From AP-15 sp036500965 (lineage in GTDB: Bacteria; Pseudomonadota; Alphaproteobacteria; ATCC43930; CGMCC-115725), in NCBI GenBank assembly GCA_036500965.1, contig DASYBC010000150.1, positions 1 through 43,925 of the forward strand: DNA of 43,925 nucleotides, read 5' to 3'. The notes below the pieces were generated by a model. That model searched no databases. It worked only from the letters and a program-made list of their open reading frames with translations, and had not been told where the DNA came from. Every line of letters starts with the position of its first letter. Position 1 is the stretch's first letter. Position numbers and translations under genes: made by a program. Below, piece after piece: positions 34,125-41,939 of this stretch.

Positions 34125-34164
34125 AAACCTAGCGAGGTGCTGATCCACCACGCTAGGTTTTAGC
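34125..34164. terminator. strong hairpin between convergent genes (bidirectional terminator)
   Basis: Ten perfectly paired bases (AAACCTAGCG / CGCTAGGTTT, 34125-34134 and 34151-34160) continue inward by four more pairs after one mismatch, closing on a 6-nt loop. TTTT lies at the plus-strand end and TTT at the minus-strand end. It separates the ends of the NHL gene (+) and the MenB-like gene (-). A second GCGCGC/GCGCGC hairpin lies at 34088-34103. Confidence 0.75.
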
Positions 34165-34177
34165 GGCGGTGCACCGC

Positions 34178-34957
34178 TCAGTGCCCGAATTTGTCGGGGT
34201 CGGGTTTGCGGCGCTCGGCGAAGGCGCGGCCCAATTCGTGGCTCTCGTCGGTTTCGAGATAGCCGCGCAGCAAGAGATCGTGGGCCATGCGCGACAGGCC
34301 GCCGGCGCCGCCGTGGCGGGCGCCGAACGCGGCCTTGATCGCAGCCAAGGCAAAGGCGCCGCGCTCGGCGATCTCGAGCGCCATTGCCCGGGTCGCCGCG
34401 GCCAGTTCGCCGTCCGGCACGACCTGATTGATCATGCCGAGGTCGAGCGCCTCCCTGGCCGAGAGCCGCGGGTTGCGGAACCAGATTTCCTTCGCCTTTT
34501 TCTTGCCGACCAGGTCTTCGAGATACCAGGTGCCGTAGCCGGCGTCGAAGCTACCCATCATCGGCCCGACCTGGCGGAAGATGGCGCTTTCCTTGGCGAT
34601 GGTGATGTCGCACATGACCTGCAGCACGTTGCCGCCGCCGACCGCATAGCCGTTGACCGAGGCGATCACCGGCTTCTGCAGCCGCTCGATCGCGTCATAC
34701 ATATCGAGCACCGGCAGCACCCCCGGATAGAGCAAGGTGTCGTCGAGCCCCTCCTTGCGCCCGCCGATGCAGAAAAAGCGGTCGCCGGCCCCGGTGATGA
34801 CCAGCACGCGGGTACGCGTCTCGCGACGCACGAGGTTGATGCAATCGCGGATTTCCTGGCACATGATCGGGGTGAACATGTTGCCGTCCTCGGGGCGGTT
34901 CAGGGTTAGGGTGCCGACCGGCCCGTCCTCGGCGTAGAGGATCGTCTGGTAGCTCAT
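34178..34957 (-). CDS. MenB-like crotonase-family enzyme
   Basis: 259-residue crotonase-fold enzyme. The segments VNGYAVGGGNVLQVMCDITIA and GPMMGSFDAGYGTWYLEDLVGKKKAKEIWF match the naphthoyl-CoA synthase (MenB) and 6-oxocyclohexene-carbonyl-CoA hydrolase branch; the Asp of SFDAGYG, catalytic in MenB, is present. Other menaquinone genes are not in the window, so a role in ring cleavage or CoA-ester degradation is equally possible. FCIGGRKEGLDD at the first oxyanion loop departs from the usual FCSGGDQ. The ATG is at 34957. Confidence 0.8.
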   Translation of the reverse strand: MSYQTILYAEDGPVGTLTLNRPEDGNMFTPIMCQEIRDCINLVRRETRTRVLVITGAGDRFFCIGGRKEGLDDTLLYPGVLPVLDMYDAIERLQKPVIASVNGYAVGGGNVLQVMCDITIAKESAIFRQVGPMMGSFDAGYGTWYLEDLVGKKKAKEIWFRNPRLSAREALDLGMINQVVPDGELAAATRAMALEIAERGAFALAAIKAAFGARHGGAGGLSRMAHDLLLRGYLETDESHELGRAFAERRKPDPDKFGH

Positions 34958-35010
34958 CGGAGGGTGCCTCGCGCGTCAGGAATCTCGTCGAAACGAATGG
35001 AGATGGAGCG

Positions 35011-35496
35011 ATGCTACAGGATTTGCTGCCGCAGGCCGAACGGATCGCGGCCAAGCTCAAGGCGCGCAACGAGACGATCTCGATCGCCGAATCCTCGACC
35101 GCCGGCATGATTTCGGCAGCGTTGCTGGCGATCCCCGGCGCGTCCGCGTATTTCATCGGCGGCGCGGTCGTCTACACGCGCCAGTCGCGCACCGCATTGC
35201 TGGAGGTGAGCGAGCAGGACATGGCCGGCATCACGCCATCGACCGAGCCCTACGCGCTGCTGTTCGCGCGCAAGGTCCGCGGCAAGCTCGCCACCACTTG
35301 GGCGGTCGGCGAGACCGGCACCGCCGGACCGACCGGCAGCCGCTATGGCCATGCCGCCGGCCATTCCTGCATCGCCGTGATCGGCCCCAATGGCGAGCGC
35401 TCGATCACCGTCGAGACCGGCAAGTCCGACCGGGTCGACAACATGCGCGCATTCTCGATGGCGGCGCTCGACCTCTTGGAAAAAGCCCTCGGCTGA
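35011..35496 (+). CDS. CinA-type nicotinamide-nucleotide amidohydrolase domain protein
   Basis: 161-residue stand-alone CinA C-terminal domain (PncC type), which deamidates NMN in pyridine-nucleotide salvage. Hallmarks are IAESSTAGMISAALLAIPGAS (about 25-45), FIGGAVVYTRQSR and GETGTAGPTGSRYG. The loss of the N-terminal CinA domain is common in proteobacteria. The ATG at 35011 has GGAGATGGAG upstream. It is divergent from the MenB-like gene. Confidence 0.87.
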   Translation: MLQDLLPQAERIAAKLKARNETISIAESSTAGMISAALLAIPGASAYFIGGAVVYTRQSRTALLEVSEQDMAGITPSTEPYALLFARKVRGKLATTWAVGETGTAGPTGSRYGHAAGHSCIAVIGPNGERSITVETGKSDRVDNMRAFSMAALDLLEKALG

Positions 35497-35697
35497 GTCG
35501 ATGCTGCGGGCACGCGCGTGGGGTCGGGATCTGTCGGATCGGACCCGCCCGTCTGATGTTCGCCGCTCGCGCGCTCTGTCGGTAGTTTGAACTGCTCGAC
35601 AAAGAGGTCACGGAAAGCACACTCTTTTGACGCAATGCTGACGCAATTGGCGACGGCATTCTGACGAATCCCCACGATACTCGCGCTGCGCCGGTTT
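35497..35697. other. 201-bp leader of the polysaccharide export locus
   Basis: No gene is seen. Two copies of TGACGCAAT lie 11 bp apart (35628-35636 and 35639-35647), in the stretch before the first export gene. They could be half-sites for a regulator, or chance. No promoter could be assigned. Confidence 0.3.
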
Positions 35698-37182
35698 TTG
35701 GCCTCGGCATGCGCGCGAGCACCGGCTCCGCGCCGCGGGCTCTCGAACCGGACGAGATCGATCTTGCCCGACCGTCCGATCGAGAGTACCGCATCATTGA
35801 GCGACGCCCTCGAATTACCGACCCACGCGCCCGGCGACGCAGCATTGCTGCGCCGGCTGGCCGATGGCGACCTCGAGGCCTGCCGGCGCGAGCTCGCCGA
35901 CGCGGCCGTGGCCGACGATCAACGCGCCGCGTTCTATTGCCGGTTGGCGGAACGGCTGTTCTATGGCGGCAGCCCGGAGGCGGCGGTCGAGTGCGCGCGC
36001 GCCGCCTTCGACCTCAAGCCGCCGCAAGAGCCGATCGCCGAGTTTTGCGCCTGGCTGTTCAGCAATTGCGAGCGCCATCGGGAAGCGGCGGCCGCCTATG
36101 AGCGGCTGCTGGAGCACCGCCCCGGCTGGGCCGCCGGACATCGCCACGCCAGCGGCTCGTTTGCCGCCGTCGGTGAGCTCGACCGCGCCATCCAGCACGG
36201 CGCCCGGGCGAGCGAGATCGAGCCGCACTCGTTTGAGTTCGCCAACCATGCCGGCTGCCTGCTGGCCACCGCCGGGCTCCACCGCGACGCGATCGGCTAT
36301 TTTTCGCGCGCCGCCGCGATCGAGCCCGACAATCCTGCGGTCCTGTGCCGGCTGTCGCAGGCCGCCTTCGCCCTTGACGACCGCAAGGCGGCGGTCGACT
36401 GGGCGTTGCAGGCTTACGCGCTGGCCCCGGCGGAGCGCTTTTGTGCGCTCCATGCGGCTGAGCTGCTGCTGCGCTCCGACCGGGTTGCCGAGGCGGCCGC
36501 GATCGCCGCGGCCAATCTGGCGCTTGCCGGCGAGGACGACACCGCCTATCGCCTGCTGTCGGCGGCGCAGATGCTGCGCGGTCGCGTCGAGGACGCGATC
36601 GAGGCGATCGACCGCGCGCTCGCCTTGGCCCCGGCCAGGGCCGAATATCACGTGCATCGTGGCAATCTCTTGTATCGGCTCGGCCGTTTCGAGGACGCGG
36701 CCTCGGCGCTCGACCGGGCGGCGGCGCTCGATCCGGAAAACCCGGCGACCCGGCGCTCGCAGCTGAGCGTCTATTGCGACAGCGGCCGATTTCGCGAGGC
36801 GCTCGCCGTCGGCGGCGAGCTGATCCGCACCGCGCCCGACAACGAAGAATACGCGCGCGCCGTGCTGCACGTGCTGAACCGGCGGCTCGAGACCATCGAG
36901 GGCGACTATGTCGTGCTCGGCGAACGCCGCTCGCCGCCGGATCGGGCGCCCCGGCCGCAGCCCGGCTATTGGGCGGCATTGCGCACCCAGTGGCGCGTCG
37001 TTCACGCGCTGATCGTGCGCGAGACCCGCACCCGGTTCGGCGACTCGACCCTCGGCTATGGCTGGGCATTGCTCGAGCCGATCCTGCACATCCTGACCCT
37101 GTCGCTGTTTTTCGCGGTTCTGATGCACGGCCGCCCGCCGATCGGCACCCAGTTCTTCATCTTTTACTACACCGGCCTCATT
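35698..37182 (+). pseudogene. TPR/KpsM-type ABC permease, 5' part (interrupted by IS1595 element)
   Basis: The first 495 codons of a polysaccharide-export permease gene. Residues about 40-410 are tetratricopeptide repeats (LYRLGRFEDAASALDRAAALDPENP is one full unit). From about 423 the KpsM/ABC2 permease begins (YWAALRTQWRVVHALIVRETRTRFGD, then STLGYGWALLEPILHILTLSLFF). KpsM proteins are normally about 260 residues, so the N-terminal TPR extension is unusual. The reading frame runs into the insertion at 37182 and ends 21 codons later inside it. Start TTG 35698 is uncertain, with a TTG near 35797 as the alternative. Without the 3' half the permease cannot form a complete membrane domain. Confidence 0.85.
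37175..37182. repeat. 8-bp target-site duplication, left copy (GCCTCATT)
   Basis: GCCTCATT directly precedes the left inverted end. The same 8 bp follow the right end at 40709-40716. Eight-bp duplications are characteristic of IS1595-family insertion. Confidence 0.95.
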
Positions 37183-37206
37183 CGGTATTATGGAGCAAGC
37201 GCCACC
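37183..37206. repeat. left terminal inverted repeat of the IS1595 element
   Basis: 24-bp end beginning CGGTATTATGGAGC. It pairs with 40685-40708 with mismatches only at positions 7 and 11. Confidence 0.95.
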
Positions 37207-37234
37207 AAGCCGAGTTTGGCCGGGGCGCCGCTCG

Positions 37235-37855
37235 CTACCACTTGAATGTAGGCCCTATTGGCCGTCCCTTAAGCCATCGTGGAGGGACCGCTTTCGTGTC
37301 CCATGTGAATATTATGGGTGGTGAACGCCATGTAAAATTAAACAGAAACCGAAATTTATGGAAAGAGACGACCCGTATTATTGCGTGTCTGATTTTTCTT
37401 ACCTTAATCGGCACCCAACATCTAAATGGATGTGTTTCTAGTGGACCAATGTTCATGGGCTCCGGACCGATCAATAGATCGTCGCGAAGAGCCCCACTTT
37501 CATTAATCTCAACATCATCAAGTACACAGTTAAACTGCGTATTGTATGCAACGAACAGAGAGCTTTTATTGACAGCGACGAATGGCACGTCAAATGCTTG
37601 AGAAAGATCGGGAGGGCCAGCATCAATATCTATGTTCTTTGGCCAAGGCGGTCCGCCGGTTAACTGATAGATTGCTGCTAGAAGAGTCAAAATGGATAAG
37701 ATTGTTCCGATGGACCATTCCACTGCCCGCCGAAATTTGCGATGTCGTGGTGTGGTCAGTGGCGACAGGGGCGGCGCTAGTGGGAGTGTACGTACTTCTC
37801 GCCGTGCTGTCGAATTGGAGCGGTTAGGCTTTTTCCGCCCGCGTGACTTGGCCAT
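37235..37855 (-). CDS. IS cargo: single-pass membrane protein, unknown
   Basis: 206-residue protein. A basic, Ser/Thr/Pro-rich N-terminus precedes one membrane helix (WSIGTILSILTLLAAIYQL, about 48-66). The rest would form an extracytoplasmic beta-rich domain with two Cys (FNCVLDD and FRCWVP) that could pair. No family is recognised. The region is much lower in GC than the host genes. It ends 29 bp inside the left inverted end and lies 11 bp downstream of the DUF6471-type gene, so the two are probably cotranscribed. Confidence 0.6.
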   Translation of the reverse strand: MAKSRGRKKPNRSNSTARREVRTLPLAPPLSPLTTPRHRKFRRAVEWSIGTILSILTLLAAIYQLTGGPPWPKNIDIDAGPPDLSQAFDVPFVAVNKSSLFVAYNTQFNCVLDDVEINESGALRDDLLIGPEPMNIGPLETHPFRCWVPIKVRKIRHAIIRVVSFHKFRFLFNFTWRSPPIIFTWDTKAVPPRWLKGRPIGPTFKW

Positions 37856-37866
37856 GTGATTAGGTA

Positions 37867-38103
37867 CTACAACACGTCCTCCAATCTCACCTGCTCAACC
37901 CCGATCGCCTTCATTGCTGCAAATAGGAACCATGCCGGAAACGCGCCTCGGTTGACCTTCACGGTGACTGATCCCTTGGTTTCCTTGATGCCCATTTCGC
38001 CAAGCCGCCGCGCCAGCTCTTCATAGGTCACCTCTGCCCGTTTTAATTCGGCCTTAAGAAAACGCCGCGCGCGTGTCGCCCATTCCTCTCTACCGTCCGC
38101 CAT
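37867..38103 (-). CDS. DUF6471-type small protein (putative DNA-binding)
   Basis: 78-residue protein whose pattern ARRFLKAELKRAEVTYEELA, then RRLGEMGIKETKGSVTVKVNRGAFPAWFLFAAMKAIG matches the DUF6471 family. The helix-turn-helix-like layout (helix, YEELARRLGEMG, then a serine-rich turn and a second helix) resembles small Xre-type DNA-binding domains. It is divergent from the transposase gene, with a palindromic control region between them, so control of transposition is a fair guess. The ATG is at 38103. Confidence 0.7.
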   Translation of the reverse strand: MADGREEWATRARRFLKAELKRAEVTYEELARRLGEMGIKETKGSVTVKVNRGAFPAWFLFAAMKAIGVEQVRLEDVL

Positions 38104-38134
38104 CCACCAGCCTCACAAAATCGTACTCTGAGTA

Positions 38135-38206
38135 ACATATTCGTCGCTTTTCTGGTTGACAAGGGGCGGTCATAAGATACATATTCGTTCGTAAGAGAAC
38201 GAATAT
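38135..38206. promoter_or_regulatory. transposase control region with three ATATTCGT half-sites and a start-codon hairpin
   Basis: ATATTCGTTC (38181-38190) and its exact complement (38197-38206) form a 10-bp palindrome with loop GTAAGA. The 3' arm ends in the first two bases of the transposase ATG. A third copy of the half-site lies as a direct repeat at 38135-38144 (ACATATTCGT, also at 38179-38188). TTGACA at 38156-38161 is a -35 candidate. The region could be an operator, and the RNA hairpin could block translation initiation on read-through transcripts. Confidence 0.7.
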
Positions 38207-39188
38207 GGCCGCTCATTTCCTCCTCACCGCAGCCGCAAGGACGCTCACGTTAGCGTCCGTCGCGCGTATGAGCGATGAGGAAGCCGAGCGGGTCTTTGTC
38301 CGGCTCCGCTGGGCTGACAACCATGGTGACGCCTACTGCCCGCATTGTGGTTGCCCGACGGTCTATGCCTGTCGCCGGCCGAACGGTGCGCCGCGCTGGC
38401 GCTGCAAAGCCTGCCGCAAGGATTTCAGCGTTACCTCCGGAACCCTGTTCGCCTTCCACAAGATGCCGCTGCGCTCCTACCTGATGGCGGTCGCCATTTT
38501 CGCGAACGAGGTCAAGGGCAAGAGCATGCTGGCGCTCTCCCGCGATCTCGGGACGCAGTACAAAACCGCGTTCGTTTTAGCGCACAAAATCAGAGAAGCG
38601 ATGGCTTCCGAGGTCCGCAAGAGCGCGGTCGGGGGCGAGGGCAAGCGGGCGGAGATTGACGGCGGCTATTTCGGCGGCTACGTGAAGCCGGCAAACCATC
38701 GTGCGAACCGCCGTGACCGGCGCCTGCGGCAGAACCAGTCGGGGAAGCGCAAGGTCGTGGTCGTGATCCGCGAGCGCGGCGGCAACACGCTCCCTGGCGT
38801 GTTCGAGTCCGAGGTCGCGGCGCTCAACTTCATCCGCCGGCAGGTGCCGCGCGAGACTACCCTATACGCTGATGAGGGAAGCGCCTGGAACGAGCTGCAT
38901 GCCCGCTACACTCTGCATCGAATCAATCACCAGGAAGCCTACAGCCTGCCGGGCGAGGTCTACACGAACAATGCCGAATCATTCTTCTCGCGGATGCGCC
39001 GCGGCGAAATCGGCCACCACCATCATGTTGCCGGCCCGTATCTGATCCGCTTCGCGCAGGAAGCCGCCTGGCGCGAGGATCACCGCAAGGAGCCAAACGG
39101 CTCCCAGGTTGACCGGCTGATCGGGCTGGCGATGCACAACAAGCCCAGCGTCGATTTCTGCGGATATTGGCAGAGAACAAGCGTATAG
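38205..39188 (+). CDS. IS1595-family transposase
   Basis: 327-residue transposase. An N-terminal zinc ribbon has Cys45, Cys48, Cys67 and Cys70 (YCPHCGC ... WRCKACRKDF). The catalytic core has Asp152 in EIDGGYFGGY, Asp223 in LYADEGSAWNEL and the NNAESFFSRMRRGEIG block (Asn256, Glu258), as expected for the IS1595 DDN/E group. It is full length with no stop or frameshift, so the element may be active. The ATG at 38205 lies at the foot of a 10-bp hairpin. Its end abuts the convergent cargo gene by 2 bp. Confidence 0.92.
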   Translation: MAAHFLLTAAARTLTLASVARMSDEEAERVFVRLRWADNHGDAYCPHCGCPTVYACRRPNGAPRWRCKACRKDFSVTSGTLFAFHKMPLRSYLMAVAIFANEVKGKSMLALSRDLGTQYKTAFVLAHKIREAMASEVRKSAVGGEGKRAEIDGGYFGGYVKPANHRANRRDRRLRQNQSGKRKVVVVIRERGGNTLPGVFESEVAALNFIRRQVPRETTLYADEGSAWNELHARYTLHRINHQEAYSLPGEVYTNNAESFFSRMRRGEIGHHHHVAGPYLIRFAQEAAWREDHRKEPNGSQVDRLIGLAMHNKPSVDFCGYWQRTSV

Positions 39189-39190
39189 AT

Positions 39191-39966
39191 TTATAATGTA
39201 CCCAGCAAGTTGCGCTCGTTAGCTATTGCCGATCGGGCGTCTTTTATATTTTTGGCAAATCCTTGTTGTGCATCTCTTAGATTGTCCCTGAGTGTTAATA
39301 TTGACGGCAACCAATTGCGTTGATCATTATTTATTGTCCGCAGTTGATTTGCCATCATACCGAGCGCTTCCAGCAGAGCGGTCGTTCCGCTGATGAGTGG
39401 CGGGGTAATGTGTTGAATTTCACTTTGGTCATAGTCATGTTTCGCGAGAAATGTTCTGAGTTTATGTAAAAGATCGCGCGCACCATCACGATAAGTGGCA
39501 TAATTCGTTTTCTCAGTTCGCACGGTCAGTGCGGCAAACTCATTGTCCTCGTTAGCTAATTGTTGCTGAACATTCATATCTAAATGATCAGCTTGGTCTG
39601 CAAATTCAGATAACATCGGCAGCAATGAGGATATTCGCTCAATATCGGCGTTACTATATCGGCGATGTTTGTGGGCGACGCTTGCGGTGTGTTTCGTAGC
39701 CAACGCGTCAGTAGCGACGGGCGAGTAACCGCTCCCGTCGATTATCCCGAATGAGCGAATTAGAAGAACGATCGTGGCTATAATTAAAAATATAAGAGGG
39801 GAAAATGCGAAAAACTGCGAAACCAGATTTTCGCTCGATCACCGATTGGTTCTATGTGACGCGCCAGTTCTGGCATCAATTTGAGCGCCTGATCGAGTGC
39901 TGACAACGCGACCGCCACCCAAAGAACGGTGAAGCCACCCCAATCCCAAAAACCCCATTCGCGCAT
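39191..39966 (-). pseudogene. IS cargo: two-helix membrane protein split by a frameshift
   Basis: The frame from ATG 39966 encodes a first hydrophobic segment (WGGFTVLWVAVALSALDQAL), then runs to a stop at 39784. From about 39840 downward a second frame opens, encoding LVSQFFAFSPLIFLIIATIV and then, without break, 170 residues of helical, polar sequence to the stop at 39191. A -1 shift (one base) near 39838 joins them into about 258 residues with two membrane helices and a long helical cytoplasmic or periplasmic tail. The second frame alone has only weak starts (TTG 39703). The DNA is AT-rich. No family is recognised; a recent mutation, sequencing error or recoding are possible. Confidence 0.55.
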
Positions 39967-40123
39967 GGGCTTCCGTTACCCATCTTGACAAATACCATCG
40001 TCTTCGCCTCATATCGTACAAAGGCAAAGGCGGCTTCTGTAGCCATCATCTCCGGGCAGGGGGCGGCATCCCCCTAGCTCACCGCCAATATAACACGATC
40101 AGCCAGTGCGTAACTATAGCGCG

Positions 40124-40612
40124 TCAATCTGAAAGCGCTGATCCGTCAGTTTTCCGTACCGCAAGCTTCCACCGCACCCCGCGCCCGCTCCCGACCTTGC
40201 CAATCGCGCCCTCGCGGGCCATCGCGTTGAGCTGCATCGTGATCCGCCGCACGAAATCGGCGCGGGTCTTCGCGTCGTTAGCGCCGTCGAGTCCCTTGTC
40301 GCTCATTGCCACCGTGGCGATATCGGCTGCCGCGACGATCGCCCCGCCGCGCATCGCGTCGTAGGCGCGGCGGCTGATCTCCCCATGGGCGAAGTAGTCT
40401 GATCGCGTATGCCGTCGCTTGCGGGCCGGTATGTCGGCGGGATCAAGGCCGGGGCGGAACAGCCGCAGCACCGCATCGATATGGACCAGCTCGGCCCGTA
40501 GCTGATCCTGGCGGCGCTCTAGCTCGGAAAGCTGTAGCGCGACCTCGGCCCGCTTGTCGCACAAGGCCCGGACGGCAACGATATGATCTTCGGGCTTGGA
40601 TAGCTCGCCCAT
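40124..40612 (-). CDS. IS cargo: coiled-coil plus winged-helix-like protein, unknown
   Basis: 162-residue protein. An N-terminal coiled coil (AEVALQLSELERRQDQLRAEL, about 22-42) is followed by a linker (about 60-75) and a C-terminal part (TRADFVRRITMQLNAMAREG, AIGKVGSGRGVRWKLA) that looks like a winged-helix domain. The GC content here resembles the host, unlike the neighbouring cargo. The ATG is at 40612, 73 bp inside the right end. A DNA-binding accessory role is possible but not shown. Confidence 0.65.
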   Translation of the reverse strand: MGELSKPEDHIVAVRALCDKRAEVALQLSELERRQDQLRAELVHIDAVLRLFRPGLDPADIPARKRRHTRSDYFAHGEISRRAYDAMRGGAIVAAADIATVAMSDKGLDGANDAKTRADFVRRITMQLNAMAREGAIGKVGSGRGVRWKLAVRKTDGSALSD

Positions 40613-40684
40613 CGGTAAGCTCTTGCAAGATACAGCGGCGGCCTATATCTTGCGGCTTCTGCCGGCCCGGCGCTATGTTCTTGT

Positions 40685-40708
40685 GGTGGCGCTTGCTACA
40701 TCATACCG
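40685..40708. repeat. right terminal inverted repeat of the IS1595 element
   Basis: 24-bp end, complement of the left end with two mismatches. An ATG at 40675, just inside the element, is in frame with the permease 3' half, so a truncated product of 201 residues could be made. Confidence 0.95.
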
Positions 40709-40716
40709 GCCTCATT
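40709..40716. repeat. 8-bp target-site duplication, right copy (GCCTCATT)
   Basis: Exact copy of 37175-37182, immediately after the right inverted end. Confidence 0.95.
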
Positions 40717-41280
40717 CCCTATCACGTGTTCGTCCACACCAGTAGCAGCATGACTTATGCCGTCACCAGCAACGGCTCGCTGCTGCAATTGCCGTTGGTC
40801 AGCACCTTTGATGTGCTCTTCGCGCGGGCCGTGCTCGAGCTGGCGACCGATCTCCTGGTCGCCGTCATCCTGCTGGCCGGTTTTGGCGCGCTGGGGCTGG
40901 GCACATTGCCCCACGATGTTGCCGGCATGTCCGCCTCGCTTGCCGCAGTCTGGATGTTCGCTTGTGGCTGCGGCTTTATCAACGCGGTCGTCACCGGCTT
41001 CTTTAAGTCTTGGGACAAGATTTGGACCCAGGTGACCCGGCTGTTGTATTTCTGCTCCGGCATTTTTTACGTTCCGGGAAACATGCCGGATTGGGTCCGC
41101 AACATTCTCGCCTGGAACCCGGTGCTGCATGGCATCGACTGGCTTCGATCGAGCTTCTTCGTCGATTACGAGCCGCATTGGCTCGATCGCACCTATCTCG
41201 TGACCGCAGCCGGGCTGACCTTGCTGGTTGGCTTGGGGCTCGAGCGCAGCCTGCGGCGCCAGCTTTACGAACCGCAATGA
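40717..41280 (+). pseudogene. TPR/KpsM-type ABC permease, 3' part
   Basis: The last 187 codons of the interrupted permease. Continuing from the left half, TGLI joins PYHVFVHTSSSMTYAVTSNG without a frame change. Remaining membrane helices are visible (LLVAVILLAGFGAL, SLAAVWMFACGCGF, LLYFCSGIFYVPGNMPDWV, TAAGLTLLVGLGL). The NPVLHGIDWLRSSFF motif is the usual KpsM/Wzm end region. The stop overlaps the kpsT-like ATG (ATGA), so translational coupling to the ATPase is broken or depends on the in-element ATG at 40675. Confidence 0.88.
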
Positions 41281-41939
41281 TCCGGCTCGAACGCGTGACC
41301 AAGGCCTATCGCACCCGCGGCGGGCGACGGGTCGTCCTCGACAACGCCAATGCGATCTTCGAATCGGGCCATAATTTCGGCGTCCTCGGGGTCAATGGCG
41401 CCGGCAAATCGACCTTGATCCGCCTGCTCGCCGGCTCCGAGCTGCCCGATCGCGGGATCGTGCGGCGTTGGGCCCGGGTCTCGTTTCCACTCGGCTTCGG
41501 CAGCACCTTTCACAGCGCCCTTTCCGGGCGCGAGAACGCGGCGTTCCTCGCTCGCATCTACGGCGCCTCGATGCGCCCGACGATCGGCTATGTCGAGGAG
41601 TTCGCCGAGCTCGGCGAATATTTCGACATGCCGGTCAACACCTACTCCGCCGGGATGCGGGCGCGGCTCGCTTTCGCCGCGTGCCTAGCGATCGACTTCG
41701 ACGTCTATCTGATCGACGAGGTGACCGAGATCGGCGATCAGCGGTTTCGCCGCAAATGCGCCGAGGCGTTCCGCGCGCGGATGGCGCGTTCCGACATCAT
41801 CCTCGTGACCCATAACCCGCAGACCATCCGGCAGTATTGCGATCGCGGCGCAATCCTGTCGAACGGCGCGCTCTCGCTTTACGACGATGTCGGCGCGGCG
41901 CTGACCCGCTACCACCGCATGCTCCAGGAGGCGATCTGA
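41277..41939 (+). CDS. polysaccharide-export ABC ATPase (KpsT type)
   Basis: 220-residue ATPase that energises export of capsular or related polysaccharide through the KpsM permease. Walker A is GVNGAGKST (38-46), the signature YSAGMRARLAFAACLAI is the KpsT/CtrD form, and Walker B with the catalytic Glu is VYLIDEVTE. The H-loop is LVTHN. All are intact. The ATG at 41277 overlaps the permease stop; the earlier open frame is a shadow of the permease. The stop overlaps the KpsE-like ATG (TGATG). Confidence 0.93.
   Translation: MIRLERVTKAYRTRGGRRVVLDNANAIFESGHNFGVLGVNGAGKSTLIRLLAGSELPDRGIVRRWARVSFPLGFGSTFHSALSGRENAAFLARIYGASMRPTIGYVEEFAELGEYFDMPVNTYSAGMRARLAFAACLAIDFDVYLIDEVTEIGDQRFRRKCAEAFRARMARSDIILVTHNPQTIRQYCDRGAILSNGALSLYDDVGAALTRYHRMLQEAI

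Larger units (their letters stand above)
37183..40708 (+). mobile_element. IS1595-family element with cargo genes (3526 bp)
   Basis: Bounded by 24-bp inverted ends that agree at 22 positions and flanked by an exact 8-bp duplication, so both edges are fixed to the base. It carries a transposase (38205-39188) and four other coding regions, all on the opposite strand: a membrane protein, a DUF6471-type protein, a frameshifted membrane/helical protein and a coiled-coil protein. IS1595 relatives that carry passenger genes are known. The cargo at 37235-37855 and 39191-40030 is visibly AT-richer than the host DNA, which suggests a separate origin. It splits the export permease gene in frame (element plus one duplication is 3534 bp, divisible by three). 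Confidence 0.93.

Noticed and set aside
39839..40027. 62-codon minus-strand frame overlapping the cargo membrane protein start
   Set aside because: It overlaps the better frame with a hydrophobic helix; it starts with TTG and reads as out-of-frame noise.
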